Assembly: GCA_009698575.1 (NCBI GenBank)
Contig: WLPX01000013.1
Location: 1 to 37,952 of the forward strand
Length of the DNA: 37,952 nucleotides
Direction: 5' to 3'
Source of the DNA: Actinomycetota bacterium
GTDB lineage: Bacteria; Actinomycetota; Actinomycetes; S36-B12; UBA5976
The notes beneath the pieces are model-generated. The model was given only the letters and a program-made list of their open reading frames with translations. It searched no databases and was not told the origin of the DNA. Position numbers and translations under genes: made by a program. Below are positions 9,617 to 19,398 of the stretch, piece by piece. How positions within the stretch are numbered: the first letter of the stretch is position 1; each line of letters opens with the position of its first letter.

Positions 9617-10807
9617 ATGTCAGGTCGTTTATTCACTTCTGAATCCGTAACTGAGGGTCATCCAGACAAGATGGCAGATCAGATTTCTGATGCCATTCTT
9701 GATGATCTATTAGCGCAGGATCCAAAGAGCCGCGTTGCAGTAGAAACTATGCTGACCACGGGCCAGATCCACGTTGCTGGTGAAGTTACCACAAATGGTT
9801 TTGCAGATGTTATGGCATTAGTTCGTACCGTAGTAAATGAAATCGGTTACGACAGCTCCGAAAAGGGCTTCGACGGTAACTCGTGCGGCATTTCTGTTTC
9901 TATTGGCGCCCAATCACCTGACATTGCTCAAGGCGTCGACGATGCTTTCGAAGAGCGCGTTTCCGGCTCGGCAGATCCACTAGATCGTCAAGGCGCCGGT
10001 GACCAAGGACTTATGTTTGGTTACGCATCAGATGACACTCCAGAATTAATGCCACTGCCAATCACAATTGCACATCGCTTAGCTGAGCAACTAACTTCAG
10101 TTCGTAAATCAGGCCAGATGGATTACTTGCGACCAGACGGCAAGACTCAAGTAACAATCGAATACGACGGTGATCGTCCAGTTCGTCTCGACACAGTTGT
10201 GGTTTCGTCTCAGCACGCAGAACACATTGATCTTGACAAGCAGCTTTCTCCAGAAATTCGCGCAAATGTAGTCGAACCAATTTTGGCAAGATTCGATATC
10301 GACGCAACCGATTTCAAACTATTGGTTAACCCGACTGGCAAGTTCGTAGTCGGTGGCCCGATGGGTGACGCAGGCTTAACTGGTCGCAAGATCATTGTTG
10401 ATACTTACGGTGGTATGGCTCGTCACGGTGGTGGCGCGTTCTCCGGTAAAGATCCATCAAAGGTTGACCGCTCCGCCGCATATGCAATGCGTTGGGTTGC
10501 CAAGAACGTAGTTGCTGCTGGCCTTGCTAAGCGTTGTGAAGTTCAGGTTGCTTATGCAATCGGTAAAGCACAGCCAGTAGGCGTTTTCGTAGAAACATTC
10601 GGTACCGGAACAGTTCCAGAAGAAAACATTCGCCAAGCCGTACTCAAAGTATTCGACTTGCGTCCAGCAGCGATCATTGCTGACTTGGAACTTTTGAACA
10701 CTAACGTTGTTAAGTACCGTCCAACCGCTGCCTATGGCCACTTCGGTCGCCCAGGCTTCACATGGGAACGTACTGATCGCGCTGAGTCACTTCGGGCCGC
10801 TATCTAA
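9617..10807 (+). CDS. metK: S-adenosylmethionine synthetase
   Basis: MetK makes S-adenosylmethionine from methionine and ATP. The 396 residues are typical. Signatures are [20 protein letters not shown] near the start, [12 protein letters not shown] (about 126-137), and [19 protein letters not shown] (about 275-293), which holds the phosphate-binding and K+/Mg2+ site residues. The ATG follows AAAGG (9605-9609). Compared with its neighbours, its codon use looks biased toward a highly expressed set (many CGT, GGT, AAG), as expected. It is preceded by a 157-base spacer with a structured leader and followed by a 227-base spacer with a long hairpin. Confidence 0.98.
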   Translation: MSGRLFTSESVTEGHPDKMADQISDAILDDLLAQDPKSRVAVETMLTTGQIHVAGEVTTNGFADVMALVRTVVNEIGYDSSEKGFDGNSCGISVSIGAQSPDIAQGVDDAFEERVSGSADPLDRQGAGDQGLMFGYASDDTPELMPLPITIAHRLAEQLTSVRKSGQMDYLRPDGKTQVTIEYDGDRPVRLDTVVVSSQHAEHIDLDKQLSPEIRANVVEPILARFDIDATDFKLLVNPTGKFVVGGPMGDAGLTGRKIIVDTYGGMARHGGGAFSGKDPSKVDRSAAYAMRWVAKNVVAAGLAKRCEVQVAYAIGKAQPVGVFVETFGTGTVPEENIRQAVLKVFDLRPAAIIADLELLNTNVVKYRPTAAYGHFGRPGFTWERTDRAESLRAAI

Positions 10808-10871
10808 TTGCGGTTCAACTACTAAAGGCCGCTCTTTTAAAATTTCACCTAAGGCATTGACGTTTGCTTGG

Positions 10872-10963
10872 CCTTGTGTGAAACGAAAGCCGAACCTCTA
10901 AAAAGCAGGTTATGCCAAAATTTGAAGGCAGAACCTGCGTGTTCGGCGCGTTTACACACAAGG
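10872..10963 (+). ncRNA. Long nested hairpin between metK and priA
   Basis: Successive arms pair in register. CCTTGTGTG (10872-10880) pairs with CACACAAGG (10955-10963). AAACG (10881-10885) pairs with CGTTT (10949-10953), with one bulged A. GCCGAA (10889-10894) pairs with TTCGGC (10942-10947). GCAGGTT (10905-10911) pairs with AACCTGC (10932-10938). TGCC (10913-10916) pairs with GGCA (10927-10930). That gives 31 pairs in 92 bases. There is no T tract after the stem, so it is not a standard intrinsic terminator. It fills most of the 10808-11034 spacer. It could be a small RNA, a repeat element or an mRNA end structure; the function is unknown. Confidence 0.6.
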
Positions 10964-11034
10964 GTAAGCACGCAAAGTGTGGCACTTCCTGATGCACCCA
11001 ATTTAAAGTCATACTCAAGTGAAAGACTGGCTGG

Positions 11035-13011
11035 GTGAGCGACGATCAACTGAGCCTGGTCCCAGGCAAGAAAAAGCGAGTTAAGGCCGAAGTGCCAATC
11101 GCTACCAACTTGCCCGTTGCTCAAATTGCAATCGACAGCCAGCTGCCGCACTTAGATCGGGTCTTTGACTATGCCGTTCCAGCCAAGTTTGAAGCTATAG
11201 CCCAGCCGGGTGTCCGAGTGCGAATCCGATTCGCCGGCAAACTCACAGATGGTTGGTTGATTTCCCGAGTTCAGGAAAGCGATCACCCGGGAACTTTAGC
11301 CGCAATTACTAATGTGATATCCCCGGAAATTGTTTTGATCCCGGAAATTCTTGAATTAGCTCAATCAGTTGCCGATCGTCAGGCTGGCACGCTTTCTGAT
11401 GTATTACGAAATGCAGTTCCCAATCGACATGCTGGTGCTGAAGCTACGCAATTTCCACCAGCGGGTGAGATTGCTGAAGTAACTACTGATGCCTGGACCG
11501 ACTATGTCGGTGGCGAAGCACTAATCAAGCGAACGTTAGCTGGCGAACAACCGCGAGCGATCGTAACTACTGGGGGAGATAACCCAGCAACTTTGTTAGC
11601 GCAATATGCAATGGCAATCGCGCATGGTGGCAAGAGCATAGTAATCACCGTCCCAGACCGTGCTGCAATTGATCGAGTCTTGCAAGAGTTAGCGAATTTA
11701 CAGTGTCCAAAATCTGCGATTGCAGTTCTGGCGGCTGATGATGGCCCATCCGCTCGATACCGGAATTGGTTAGCAGTGCTTCGAAGCAGTTCGCGAATTG
11801 TGATTGGCACTCGCAATGCCATTTTTGCTCCAGCACATAACCTTGCTGCGGTTTGCATTTGGGATGACTGGAATGACACGCTGGCAGATCCACAGGCGCC
11901 ATATTGGCATGCACGTGATATTGCAGTTTTACGTAGCGCGCAACAAAACATCGCGTTAGTTCTAATCGGCGCAACTATGTCTGTAGAGGCATGTGCGCTA
12001 ATGCCATGGGCAGTTCAGGTTGCCAAATCACGGGATCAACTTCGCACCGAGTCGCCAAAAGTTCGTAGCGCGCTAGATGAGTCTGGCGAGAAAATGAATC
12101 CAGCTGCGGCTGGATCACGAATTCCTTCCACCGTGATGCAAGCCATGAAGAGTGCCTTAACAAAAGGCCCAGTTTTGGTTTTAGTTTCGCGCACGGGTTA
12201 CACCCCACGAATTACTTGCGATACCTGTCGCACTTTGGCAACTTGCTCCGAGTGCAGCGGACCATTGATGCAAACAGCTCGATCAAGTGCGCCAGTTTGT
12301 TATTTGTGCGGTCACATTGAATCGAATTGGCACTGCAAAAAATGCAAAGGCACTTCGGTGCGAGCTGCTGCAGTTGGTAGCGAACGAACTGCCGAAGAAT
12401 TGGGTCGCGCGTTCCCAGGCATTCCAGTTAGATCTTCAACTAGCGATCACATATTGCGTACCGTAGATTCGCGACCAGCCATTGTCGTAGCCACTGCTGG
12501 CGCAGCACCGATTGCTGCTGATGGGTACGCCGCTGCCATGCTGCTTGATGGCAACTCAATGTTGTCTCGTCCAGATTTGTCAGCAAGTCAAGATACTTAT
12601 GCCAAATGGAATGAGTGTGTTTCGCTTGTGCGCGAGGATGGGGAAGTCGTAGTCGTAGCTGATTCAACGCACCCGGCAGTGCAAGCTTTGATTCGTCATG
12701 ACCCAGCCGGCTTTGCGCAACGCGAACTCGAAGAGCGCACCCAAGTCGCGTTACCTCCGGCTATCAGGCTGGCTGCGTTAACAGGTGAACCAAATGATGT
12801 GGACGAAGCAGTTGCCATGCTGAGCTTGCCGGCACAAACTTTAATCCGTGGCCCAGTTCCTGACAAAAATTCCCAGGTTCGGATGCTGATTTCCTGTGAT
12901 CGTCGATTAGGCATAGAACTTTCAGCGCAACTAAAGGCAATGACCGCAGCCCGAAGCGCAAAACATAAGGGTGGATCGGTGAACGTACGGATTGACCCGC
13001 TGAACCTCTAA
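11035..13011 (+). CDS. priA: PriA-like primosomal protein without helicase motifs
   Basis: The 658 residues align in layout with replication-restart protein PriA: an N-terminal DNA-binding domain (PVAQIAIDSQLPHLDRVFDYAVP, cut here to DRVFDYAVP), a remnant helicase core, and the zinc region CDTCRTLATCSEC...CYLCG...CKKCKG (about 395-442). The Walker A motif is missing: where GxTGSGKT is expected the protein has TGGDNPATLLAQ, and the DEEH box reads WDDW. It should therefore bind DNA and primosome partners but not unwind DNA, as noted for other actinobacterial PriA proteins. The start is GTG at 11035; an in-frame TGA at 11020-11022 rules out a longer start. Confidence 0.9.
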   Translation: MSDDQLSLVPGKKKRVKAEVPIATNLPVAQIAIDSQLPHLDRVFDYAVPAKFEAIAQPGVRVRIRFAGKLTDGWLISRVQESDHPGTLAAITNVISPEIVLIPEILELAQSVADRQAGTLSDVLRNAVPNRHAGAEATQFPPAGEIAEVTTDAWTDYVGGEALIKRTLAGEQPRAIVTTGGDNPATLLAQYAMAIAHGGKSIVITVPDRAAIDRVLQELANLQCPKSAIAVLAADDGPSARYRNWLAVLRSSSRIVIGTRNAIFAPAHNLAAVCIWDDWNDTLADPQAPYWHARDIAVLRSAQQNIALVLIGATMSVEACALMPWAVQVAKSRDQLRTESPKVRSALDESGEKMNPAAAGSRIPSTVMQAMKSALTKGPVLVLVSRTGYTPRITCDTCRTLATCSECSGPLMQTARSSAPVCYLCGHIESNWHCKKCKGTSVRAAAVGSERTAEELGRAFPGIPVRSSTSDHILRTVDSRPAIVVATAGAAPIAADGYAAAMLLDGNSMLSRPDLSASQDTYAKWNECVSLVREDGEVVVVADSTHPAVQALIRHDPAGFAQRELEERTQVALPPAIRLAALTGEPNDVDEAVAMLSLPAQTLIRGPVPDKNSQVRMLISCDRRLGIELSAQLKAMTAARSAKHKGGSVNVRIDPLNL

Positions 13012-13020
13012 ACTTAGAGC
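12992..13020 (+). promoter_or_regulatory. Candidate promoter for def
   Basis: TTGACC (12992-12997) and TAGAGC (13015-13020) are 17 bases apart at the priA 3' end, about 30 bases before the def ATG. The -35 is good and the -10 lacks the final T, so this is tentative. Confidence 0.35.
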
Positions 13021-13049
13021 ACAGCAAAGTTCATTGAAGTAGGTGTCAC

Positions 13050-13595
13050 ATGGCCGTAAAGCCCGTTCGGTTATTCGGTGATCCCGTTCTGACAACGCCA
13101 GCTGCTGAAGTTACAACTTTTGATAAAGAACTTCGCCAACTAGTTGCTGATTTAACATTGACAATGCAAGAAGCCCCAGGTGTTGGCCTTGCTGCCCCGC
13201 AAATTGGCGTTTCACTTCGAGTGTTCACATATGACGTCGATGACGAAGTTGGACATTTAATTAACCCAGTTTTAGATCTATCCGATGAAATTCAAGATGG
13301 CCCAGAAGGCTGCTTGTCGCTACCAGGATTAACTTTCGATACTCAGCGCGCGATGAACGTAGTTGCTAAGGGTATGAATATGTACGGTGAACCAGTAACC
13401 ATAATCGGCACTGAACTACTGTCGCGATGTGTGCAACATGAAACGGATCACTTAGATGGTGTGTTGTTCATTGATCGCCTTGACGCACTTGCTCGCAAAG
13501 AGGCGATGAAAGCAATTCGTGAGACCGAATGGTTTAACGACTCTAATCCCACAGTTAAAGTCAGCCCACACACCATGATGAATGGTTTTTCTTAA
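13050..13595 (+). CDS. def: Peptide deformylase
   Basis: Def removes the formyl group from new proteins with a divalent metal. The three family motifs are intact: GVGLAAPQIG (about 47-56), EGCLSLPG with metal ligand Cys88, and QHETDHLDG with His130, Glu131 and His134. The length of 181 fits. The ATG follows GTAGGTG. fmt starts two bases after its stop, so the formyl-adding and formyl-removing enzymes are probably made from one transcript. Confidence 0.97.
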   Translation: MAVKPVRLFGDPVLTTPAAEVTTFDKELRQLVADLTLTMQEAPGVGLAAPQIGVSLRVFTYDVDDEVGHLINPVLDLSDEIQDGPEGCLSLPGLTFDTQRAMNVVAKGMNMYGEPVTIIGTELLSRCVQHETDHLDGVLFIDRLDALARKEAMKAIRETEWFNDSNPTVKVSPHTMMNGFS

Positions 13596-13597
13596 TC

Positions 13598-14506
13598 GTG
13601 CGTATTGCATTTGCCGGAACACCACTTGCCGCGGTTCCTACTCTGACTGCGCTATTAGCTTCTGAACATGACGTCGCATTTGTTGTTACTCGACCAGATG
13701 CACCAGCCGGCCGAGGTCGTACCTTAACTGCCAGTCCAGTTGCTGAAGCTGCTGGCGTCAGTGGCGTGCCAGTATTAAAAACTGCTCATCTTGCTGAACA
13801 TAAAGAGCGGTTCGCTGATGTTGATTGTGTGATCGTAGTTGCATTTGGCGCGATGGTGCCGCGTGAATTGCTTGCAGCACCCAAGCACGGTTGGATCAAC
13901 GTGCACTTTTCGTTATTGCCACAATGGCGCGGCGCAGCTCCAGTGCAGTACGCAATCCTCAGCGGCGATGAATTTACTGGCGTCACAACATTTCGAATTG
14001 ACGAAGGCTTGGATACCGGACCGATACTTGCTTACCTAACTACACCTATCCAGCCAAGTGAGACTTCAAGTGAGTTACTTGATCGACTTTCGATTGAAGG
14101 TGCACAGTTAGCTCTAGCAACGCTAACTGGAGTTGAAAACGGATCGATTCTGCCATTGCACCAACCGATAGATGGGATTTCGCAAGCGCCAAAAATTACA
14201 GTTGCAGATGCACGAGTTCGCTGGAACGAACCTGCACTTGCAATCGAGCGTCGAATTCGTGCGGTAACAAAAGAACCAGGTGCCTGGACTATGTTTGGCG
14301 AAACCCGAATCAAACTAAATCCAGTTACAGTTTTGCCACAAGTTACCGACTTAGCTCCTGGTCAAGTCGAATTACGTGATGGTGAAGTTCTTGTTGGTAC
14401 TGGTAGTCACGCAGTCGCGCTTGCTGAAGTTCATGAAGCGGGCCGCAACATCACGCCAGCAAAAACTTGGCTTGGAAATCAAACTTCACCTGTGGTGTTT
14501 GAGTGA
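13598..14506 (+). CDS. fmt: Methionyl-tRNA formyltransferase
   Basis: Fmt formylates initiator Met-tRNA using 10-formyl-tetrahydrofolate. The 302 residues open with MRIAFAGTPLAAVPTL and contain INVHFSLLPQWRGAAPVQYA (split: HFSLLPQWRGAAPVQ, about 105-119), which holds the catalytic and folate-binding residues, followed by FRIDEGLDTGPIL. The C-terminal OB-like tRNA-binding domain covers about residues 205-302. The start is GTG at 13598, two bases after the def stop. The end overlaps rsmB by GTGA. Confidence 0.96.
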   Translation: MRIAFAGTPLAAVPTLTALLASEHDVAFVVTRPDAPAGRGRTLTASPVAEAAGVSGVPVLKTAHLAEHKERFADVDCVIVVAFGAMVPRELLAAPKHGWINVHFSLLPQWRGAAPVQYAILSGDEFTGVTTFRIDEGLDTGPILAYLTTPIQPSETSSELLDRLSIEGAQLALATLTGVENGSILPLHQPIDGISQAPKITVADARVRWNEPALAIERRIRAVTKEPGAWTMFGETRIKLNPVTVLPQVTDLAPGQVELRDGEVLVGTGSHAVALAEVHEAGRNITPAKTWLGNQTSPVVFE

Positions 14507-15873
14507 AACAATCTGGTACTACCAGGCGAGTTGCCTATAACGTTCTGCAGGCCGTTCACGAAAAAGATGCCTATAGCAATTTAGTGTTACCTGCCGCGCT
14601 CGATGACTTAGGTGTTTCGGCGCGCGATGCTGGACTTGCTACCGAAATTACTTATGGCACATTACGTCGGCAAGGCACATTAGATGCAGTGATCGATGCT
14701 TGCGCATCTCGTACTGACTCTATGGATAGCTCGGTACGAGATGTCCTGCGCGTTGGCGCCTATCAATTACTTTTCATGCGCATCCCATCTCATGCTGCCG
14801 TAGATGAAACAGTCACATTGGCTCGCGAAGTTGCGGGGATGGGCGCATCAAAATTTGTTAATGCAGTACTTAGAAAAATCTCTGCAAAGTCTTGGGACGA
14901 GTGGCTTGCAGAACTTAGCGAAGGCAAAACACCGGTTGAAGTTTTGGCACTTGAATATTCGTACCCAGTTTGGGTGATTCGTAGTTTGGCCGATGCGTAT
15001 AAGTGCGACTTAACTTCAATTCGGGAAATTTTGGCAGCTGGCAATGAACCAGCCCCAGTTTCGCTAGTTGCAAAACCAGGCCAAGCAACTGTCGAAGAAC
15101 TCTTGGACTTGCCACATGTTTCGCCAGGCATCTGGTCGCCACTTGCAGCGACCATGCTTCGACCAAGTGGACCAGACGAAAAGTGGTCCACTCGACCAGG
15201 TGACATCGAAGCAGTTCGTGATAATCGCATTGGTGTGCAAGACGAAGGCAGTCAACTAGTTGCATTAGCTCTTGCCAATGTTGAAATCCAAGGACCGCAA
15301 TCACACTGGCTCGACATGTGCGCAGGCCCAGGTGGCAAAGCAGCAATTCTTGCTGGCTTAGCGGATGCAGCAGGGGCAGACTTCACAGCACTTGAGCCAA
15401 TTGCAGCCCGCGCACACTTAGTGAGTAATTCACTTTGGAATGCCCCAGGCGATCTAAAAGTACTTGTAATGGATGCGCGCGAATTTGAATCTGATGTTGA
15501 ATACGATCGCATTTTGGTGGATGCCCCATGCACCGGACTTGGCGCGCTACGCCGTCGCCCAGAAGCGCGCTGGCGCCGACAACCAAGTGATGTGCCTCCG
15601 CTAACTGCGTTGCAACAAGAACTATTAACTAAAGCAAGTGAACTAGTTCGAGTCGGTGGGGTAGTTGGGTACGTAACCTGCTCACCGCACTTAGCAGAAA
15701 CCGATTCCATCGTGGCCAATTTCTTAAAGCGAAACCCAAATTTTGAAGCACTCGATGTTTCGCCGGTTCTGCCGCAACTGAAATTGCCAACAGGTTCGCT
15801 AAGCCTTAGATTGCGACCAGATGTGCATCACACAGACGGTATGTTTTTAGCCCTTTTGCGCAGGACCGCATAG
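14503..15873 (+). CDS. rsmB: 16S rRNA m5C967 methyltransferase (RsmB/Fmu/Sun)
   Basis: RsmB methylates C967 of 16S rRNA in E. coli; the site here is inferred from the family. The 456 residues have a NusB-like N-terminal RNA-binding domain (about 1-145; TRRVAYNVLQAV, DAVIDACASR) and a Rossmann methyltransferase domain. The latter contains LDMCAGPGGKAAILAGLA (SAM site), DAPCTGLGALRRRPEARWR with Cys343, and YVTCSPHLAETD with the nucleophile Cys393. The GTG start overlaps the fmt stop (GTGA). The fmt-rsmB-rpe order matches Mycobacterium. Confidence 0.95.
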   Translation: MKQSGTTRRVAYNVLQAVHEKDAYSNLVLPAALDDLGVSARDAGLATEITYGTLRRQGTLDAVIDACASRTDSMDSSVRDVLRVGAYQLLFMRIPSHAAVDETVTLAREVAGMGASKFVNAVLRKISAKSWDEWLAELSEGKTPVEVLALEYSYPVWVIRSLADAYKCDLTSIREILAAGNEPAPVSLVAKPGQATVEELLDLPHVSPGIWSPLAATMLRPSGPDEKWSTRPGDIEAVRDNRIGVQDEGSQLVALALANVEIQGPQSHWLDMCAGPGGKAAILAGLADAAGADFTALEPIAARAHLVSNSLWNAPGDLKVLVMDAREFESDVEYDRILVDAPCTGLGALRRRPEARWRRQPSDVPPLTALQQELLTKASELVRVGGVVGYVTCSPHLAETDSIVANFLKRNPNFEALDVSPVLPQLKLPTGSLSLRLRPDVHHTDGMFLALLRRTA

Positions 15874-15888
15874 CTCCTGGGGTTTGGC

Positions 15889-15901
15889 TAGGCTTAAGGC
15901 G
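15889..15901 (+). promoter_or_regulatory. Leaderless promoter of rpe
   Basis: The -10 box TAGGCT (15889-15894) is followed by six bases and then the rpe GTG at 15901. A start seven bases past the -10 falls on the G of GTG, giving an mRNA with no 5' untranslated region. No Shine-Dalgarno site precedes the gene. The 15 bases are almost identical to those of the CPBP gene on the other strand. No clear -35 is seen. Confidence 0.6.
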
Positions 15902-16587
15902 TGGGTATTCGAATTTCGCCAAGTATTCTCTCGGCTGATTTCGGCAATTTAGTTGCTGAATGTCAGCGAGTATCCGATGGTGCCGACTGGTTACACGTCG
16001 ACGTTATGGATAACCACTTTGTCCCAAATTTAACTATTGGTCCAGTTGTTGTGGAATCAATTATCCGAGAAGTAACGACTCCAGTTGACTGTCATTTAAT
16101 GATCAACGACCCAGATCGCTGGGCACCTGGATATGCCGAGCAAGGCGCCAAGAGTGTGACATTTCATGTTGAGGCGGCAACAAATCCACGCCAAGTAGCG
16201 CGCGACATCCGCAAGCACGGCGCTCGCGCCGGCATGGCAATAAAGCCTGGCACTTCAATGGAGCATTACGAAGATTTATTTCCAGAACTCGACATGATTT
16301 TGATCATGACTGTTGAACCAGGTTTTGGTGGACAGTCATTTATGGCTGATCAACTTCATAAAGTTAAGCGCGCACGTGAATTAGTAAAGAATCTCGGACT
16401 TGATATTTGGATTCAAGTTGATGGCGGGGTAGCACTCAGCACAATTGAGCAGTGCGCAGATGCTGGCGCCGACACTTTTGTTGCCGGCTCTGCGGTTTAC
16501 AACGCTCCTGATGCAATTGAAGCAATTGCAAATTTACGCAGCAAAGCACAAAGCGCTACCGACGCGTCGTGGTGGTGCGGAAACTAA
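15901..16587 (+). CDS. rpe: Ribulose-phosphate 3-epimerase
   Basis: Rpe interconverts ribulose-5-phosphate and xylulose-5-phosphate in the pentose phosphate pathway. The 228 residues form a TIM barrel with the signatures [32 protein letters not shown] (metal site), [10 protein letters not shown] and IQVDGGV. The GTG start follows a -10 box at leaderless distance. Ribulose-5-phosphate is also a substrate of RibBA encoded three genes downstream, which fits the genes' joint transcription. The stop shares a base with the ribD start (TAATG). Confidence 0.96.
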   Translation: MGIRISPSILSADFGNLVAECQRVSDGADWLHVDVMDNHFVPNLTIGPVVVESIIREVTTPVDCHLMINDPDRWAPGYAEQGAKSVTFHVEAATNPRQVARDIRKHGARAGMAIKPGTSMEHYEDLFPELDMILIMTVEPGFGGQSFMADQLHKVKRARELVKNLGLDIWIQVDGGVALSTIEQCADAGADTFVAGSAVYNAPDAIEAIANLRSKAQSATDASWWCGN

Positions 16588-17582
16588 TGTCACATGATTC
16601 ATTCATGTCTCGCGCGATTGAGTTAGCAACTAACGCTGACTTAGCGCGAGATGTAAACCCAGTTGTTGGCGCAGTAATCGTTGATGCCAGCGGCGCCGTC
16701 GTAGGCGAAGGTTGGCACAACGGAAGTGGCACTGCGCATGCAGAAGTCATGGCCATCGAACATGCGGGTGTAAAAGCAAAAGGCGCAACACTTTATTGCA
16801 CACTTGAACCTTGCAATGCCCAAGGCAAAACTGGACCTTGCGCGCAAGCAATTATTATCGCCGGAATTACTAAAGTAGTTGTTGGTCAACGCGATCCAAA
16901 TCAAAAGATGTCAGGCGGTAGCCAAACTTTAATCGCTGCTGGAATAGAAGTAGTAGATGGTGTACTTACCGAACAAGCCAAAGCGTTAAATCGCTCCTGG
17001 AATTTTGCGCAAGAACATAATCGACCATGGGTTATTTGGAAAACTGCCACAACCCTTGATGGTTACGTAGCCGCCACAGACGGCACCAGCAAGTGGATCA
17101 CTGGGGAACCAGCTCGCGAGCGCGTACAAGAACTTCGGGCAAGTGTTGGTGCGATAGTTACTGGCACCGGCACAGTATTAGCTGATGACCCACTTATGAC
17201 CGTTCGTAATTTTGCCGAAGCTGATCAACCATTACGCATTGTTGTGGGAGATCGGGAGCTGCCAAAAAACGCGCAGATATTTTCTGGCACAAAACCCGGA
17301 GTTCAGTTACCGGGGGATTTGTCCGAAGTTATCTCCAATCTTTGGAAACAACAAGGTGTCCACCGAGTACTAGTCGAAGCTGGCTCCCACTTGTCCCAAT
17401 CTCTGTGGAGCGCAGATCTAGTAGATGAGGTTTACTGGTTCCAAGCACCAGTTCTGCTCGGTGCTGGAAAGCCAGCAATTGGAAATTTTGGCGTCAATAC
17501 CCTTGCTAATGCGCCTCGATTTCCCGATTACCAAGTAGATCGTGTTGGATTAGACCTACTTGTGCATTTCACAACTCGTTAA
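16587..17582 (+). CDS. ribD: Bifunctional riboflavin deaminase/reductase
   Basis: RibD deaminates the pyrimidine made from GTP and then reduces its ribose side chain. The start used is ATG at 16587, overlapping the rpe stop as TAATG; an upstream in-frame GTG at 16569 lies inside rpe and is less likely. With this start the protein is 331 residues. The deaminase zinc site is His51, Glu53, Cys76 and Cys85 (HAEVMAIEHAG; TLEPCNAQGKTGPC). The reductase domain (about 145-331) begins VIWKTATTLDGYVAATDG and has DDPLMTVR. The domain order is the usual one. Confidence 0.95.
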   Translation: MSHDSFMSRAIELATNADLARDVNPVVGAVIVDASGAVVGEGWHNGSGTAHAEVMAIEHAGVKAKGATLYCTLEPCNAQGKTGPCAQAIIIAGITKVVVGQRDPNQKMSGGSQTLIAAGIEVVDGVLTEQAKALNRSWNFAQEHNRPWVIWKTATTLDGYVAATDGTSKWITGEPARERVQELRASVGAIVTGTGTVLADDPLMTVRNFAEADQPLRIVVGDRELPKNAQIFSGTKPGVQLPGDLSEVISNLWKQQGVHRVLVEAGSHLSQSLWSADLVDEVYWFQAPVLLGAGKPAIGNFGVNTLANAPRFPDYQVDRVGLDLLVHFTTR

Positions 17583-17590
17583 GGCGGATT

Positions 17591-18184
17591 ATGTTTACCG
17601 GAATTGTCGAAGAACTTGGTCGCGTAGCCGCGATTCAAGAGCTGCCTGACAATGCAATTCGCATCACGATCGAAGGGCCAATGGTACTTAGTGACGCCAA
17701 TCTAGGTGATTCAATTTGTGTAAATGGCGTGTGCCTTACTGTTGCCCAGCAAGACGGTGATGAATTTACCGCTGATGTAATGAGCGAAACCATTAACCGA
17801 ACCACAATCGGCGATCTAATCGCTGGCGCACAAGTTAACTTAGAACGCCCGGTTACTTTGAGTACTCGCCTGGGCGGACACTTGGTCCAAGGTCATGTGG
17901 ATGCAGTCGGCACAGTCAGCGCTCGGGAACATTCGGAAAATTGGGACGTAGTGACAATCACACCTCCAAAAGATTTACTTAAGTACGTAGTTGAAAAAGG
18001 CAGCATCACTATTGATGGCACTTCATTAACAGTCTCTGCCGTTACTGACTCGACATTTTCAGTCTCGCTAATTCCTGCGACCCTAGAAAAGACCACGCTT
18101 GGCATTCGGCAAATCGGGGATCGGGTAAATCTTGAAGTCGATGTACTTGCTAAGTATGTAGAGAAGTTAGTGGGCTCCCGATGA
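17591..18184 (+). CDS. ribE: Riboflavin synthase alpha chain
   Basis: This enzyme dismutates two lumazine molecules to riboflavin. The 197 residues show the tandem beta-barrel repeat: [23 protein letters not shown] and [14 protein letters not shown] in the first half, and [14 protein letters not shown] and [14 protein letters not shown] in the second. It lies eight bases after ribD, with GGCGGA upstream of the ATG, and overlaps ribBA by ATGA. The symbol ribC is used for the same protein in some actinobacteria. Confidence 0.96.
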   Translation: MFTGIVEELGRVAAIQELPDNAIRITIEGPMVLSDANLGDSICVNGVCLTVAQQDGDEFTADVMSETINRTTIGDLIAGAQVNLERPVTLSTRLGGHLVQGHVDAVGTVSAREHSENWDVVTITPPKDLLKYVVEKGSITIDGTSLTVSAVTDSTFSVSLIPATLEKTTLGIRQIGDRVNLEVDVLAKYVEKLVGSR

Positions 18185-19398
18185 CAAAATTAGATTCCAT
18201 TGAAGATGCAATCCTGGCAATTCGCGAAGGAAAGCAAGTTGTAGTTGTTGATGACGAGGATCGCGAAAACGAAGGCGATTTAATTCTGGCTGCAGTGAAA
18301 TCCACACCAGAAGCAATTGGATTCATGAATCGTTATACCTCCGGCGTGATTTGCGTGCCTATGGAAGGTGAAGCTTTAGATCGCCTCGGCTTGCCACCTA
18401 TGACGCACATAAACGAAGACCGCAAGGGAACTGCATACTCAGTCAGCGTGGATGCTCGCGATGGCATCGAAACTGGAATTAGCGCAGCCGATCGTTCGCG
18501 CACAATTCGAGTGCTTTGCGACTCAGCTACTGAACCTTTCGAGTTAACTCGCCCCGGACACGTATTCCCACTTCGCGCGATGCCTGGTGGCGTACTTCGT
18601 CGACCCGGACATACCGAAGCTGCCGTTGATTTAGCTCGCCTTGCTGGACTGACTCCAGCTGGTGTGATCGCAGAAGTTGTCCATGACGATGGCTCAATGA
18701 TGCGCGCGCCCGCACTTCGCGAATTTGCCGATCAACATGGTTTAGTAATGGTTTCCATCGCAGATCTAATTGCTTACCGTCGTAAGAACGAATCACTTGT
18801 TGAATTAGTTGCCACTGCTCAATTACCAACTGAATTTGGAGTATTTGATATCTGTGGCTACCAAGGAATTCTTGATGGCCTAGATCACGTTGCGATGCGA
18901 ATCGGTGAACTTGGTGATGGCGAAGATGTACTCGTGCGAGTTCACTCGGAATGCTTAACCGGCGATGCGCTTGGCTCATTGCGCTGCGATTGTGGACCAC
19001 AACTTAAAGCCGCGATGCGTGCAGTAGCGCAAGAAGGTCGTGGCATCGTGCTTTACATGCGTGGCCACGAAGGTCGGGGCATTGGACTACTTCACAAACT
19101 TCGCGCTTATGCGCTGCAAGATGGTGGCTCCGACACCGTGCAAGCAAATCTTGAACTTGGACTGCCAGCAGACTCGCGTGACTACGGAACTGGGGCGCAG
19201 ATTTTGGTGGACATGGGCGTTAAGTCAATGCGACTACTTACAAATAATCCAACTAAGCGCGCTGGCCTAGAAGGCTACGGCCTAACTATCACCGAGCAGG
19301 TTCCAATTGAAATTGAACCAAATGATTTCAACATGGCTTACTTAACTGCCAAACGAGATTCCATGGGACATGACTTGCATTTTGGAGACGTGAAATGA
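18181..19398 (+). CDS. ribBA: DHBP synthase / GTP cyclohydrolase II
   Basis: This bifunctional protein supplies both riboflavin precursors: the four-carbon unit from ribulose-5-phosphate and the pyrimidine from GTP. Residues about 1-205 are DHBP synthase ([41 protein letters not shown]). Residues about 206-405 are GTP cyclohydrolase II, with zinc ligands Cys258, Cys269 and Cys271 ([18 protein letters not shown]) and [16 protein letters not shown]. The length of 405 is typical. ATGA overlaps join it to ribE and ribH. Confidence 0.97.
   Translation: MTKLDSIEDAILAIREGKQVVVVDDEDRENEGDLILAAVKSTPEAIGFMNRYTSGVICVPMEGEALDRLGLPPMTHINEDRKGTAYSVSVDARDGIETGISAADRSRTIRVLCDSATEPFELTRPGHVFPLRAMPGGVLRRPGHTEAAVDLARLAGLTPAGVIAEVVHDDGSMMRAPALREFADQHGLVMVSIADLIAYRRKNESLVELVATAQLPTEFGVFDICGYQGILDGLDHVAMRIGELGDGEDVLVRVHSECLTGDALGSLRCDCGPQLKAAMRAVAQEGRGIVLYMRGHEGRGIGLLHKLRAYALQDGGSDTVQANLELGLPADSRDYGTGAQILVDMGVKSMRLLTNNPTKRAGLEGYGLTITEQVPIEIEPNDFNMAYLTAKRDSMGHDLHFGDVK

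Noticed and set aside
10892..13012. Repeat of GAACCTCTAAA in the metK-priA hairpin and at the priA end
   Set aside because: Eleven-base matches are expected many times by chance in 38 kb, and the second copy is in coding sequence.
15252..15719. Minus-strand open frame of 155 codons inside rsmB
   Set aside because: Ser/Ala/Arg-rich composition mirrors the rsmB codons; no promoter or ribosome site, and rsmB motifs are intact on the plus strand.
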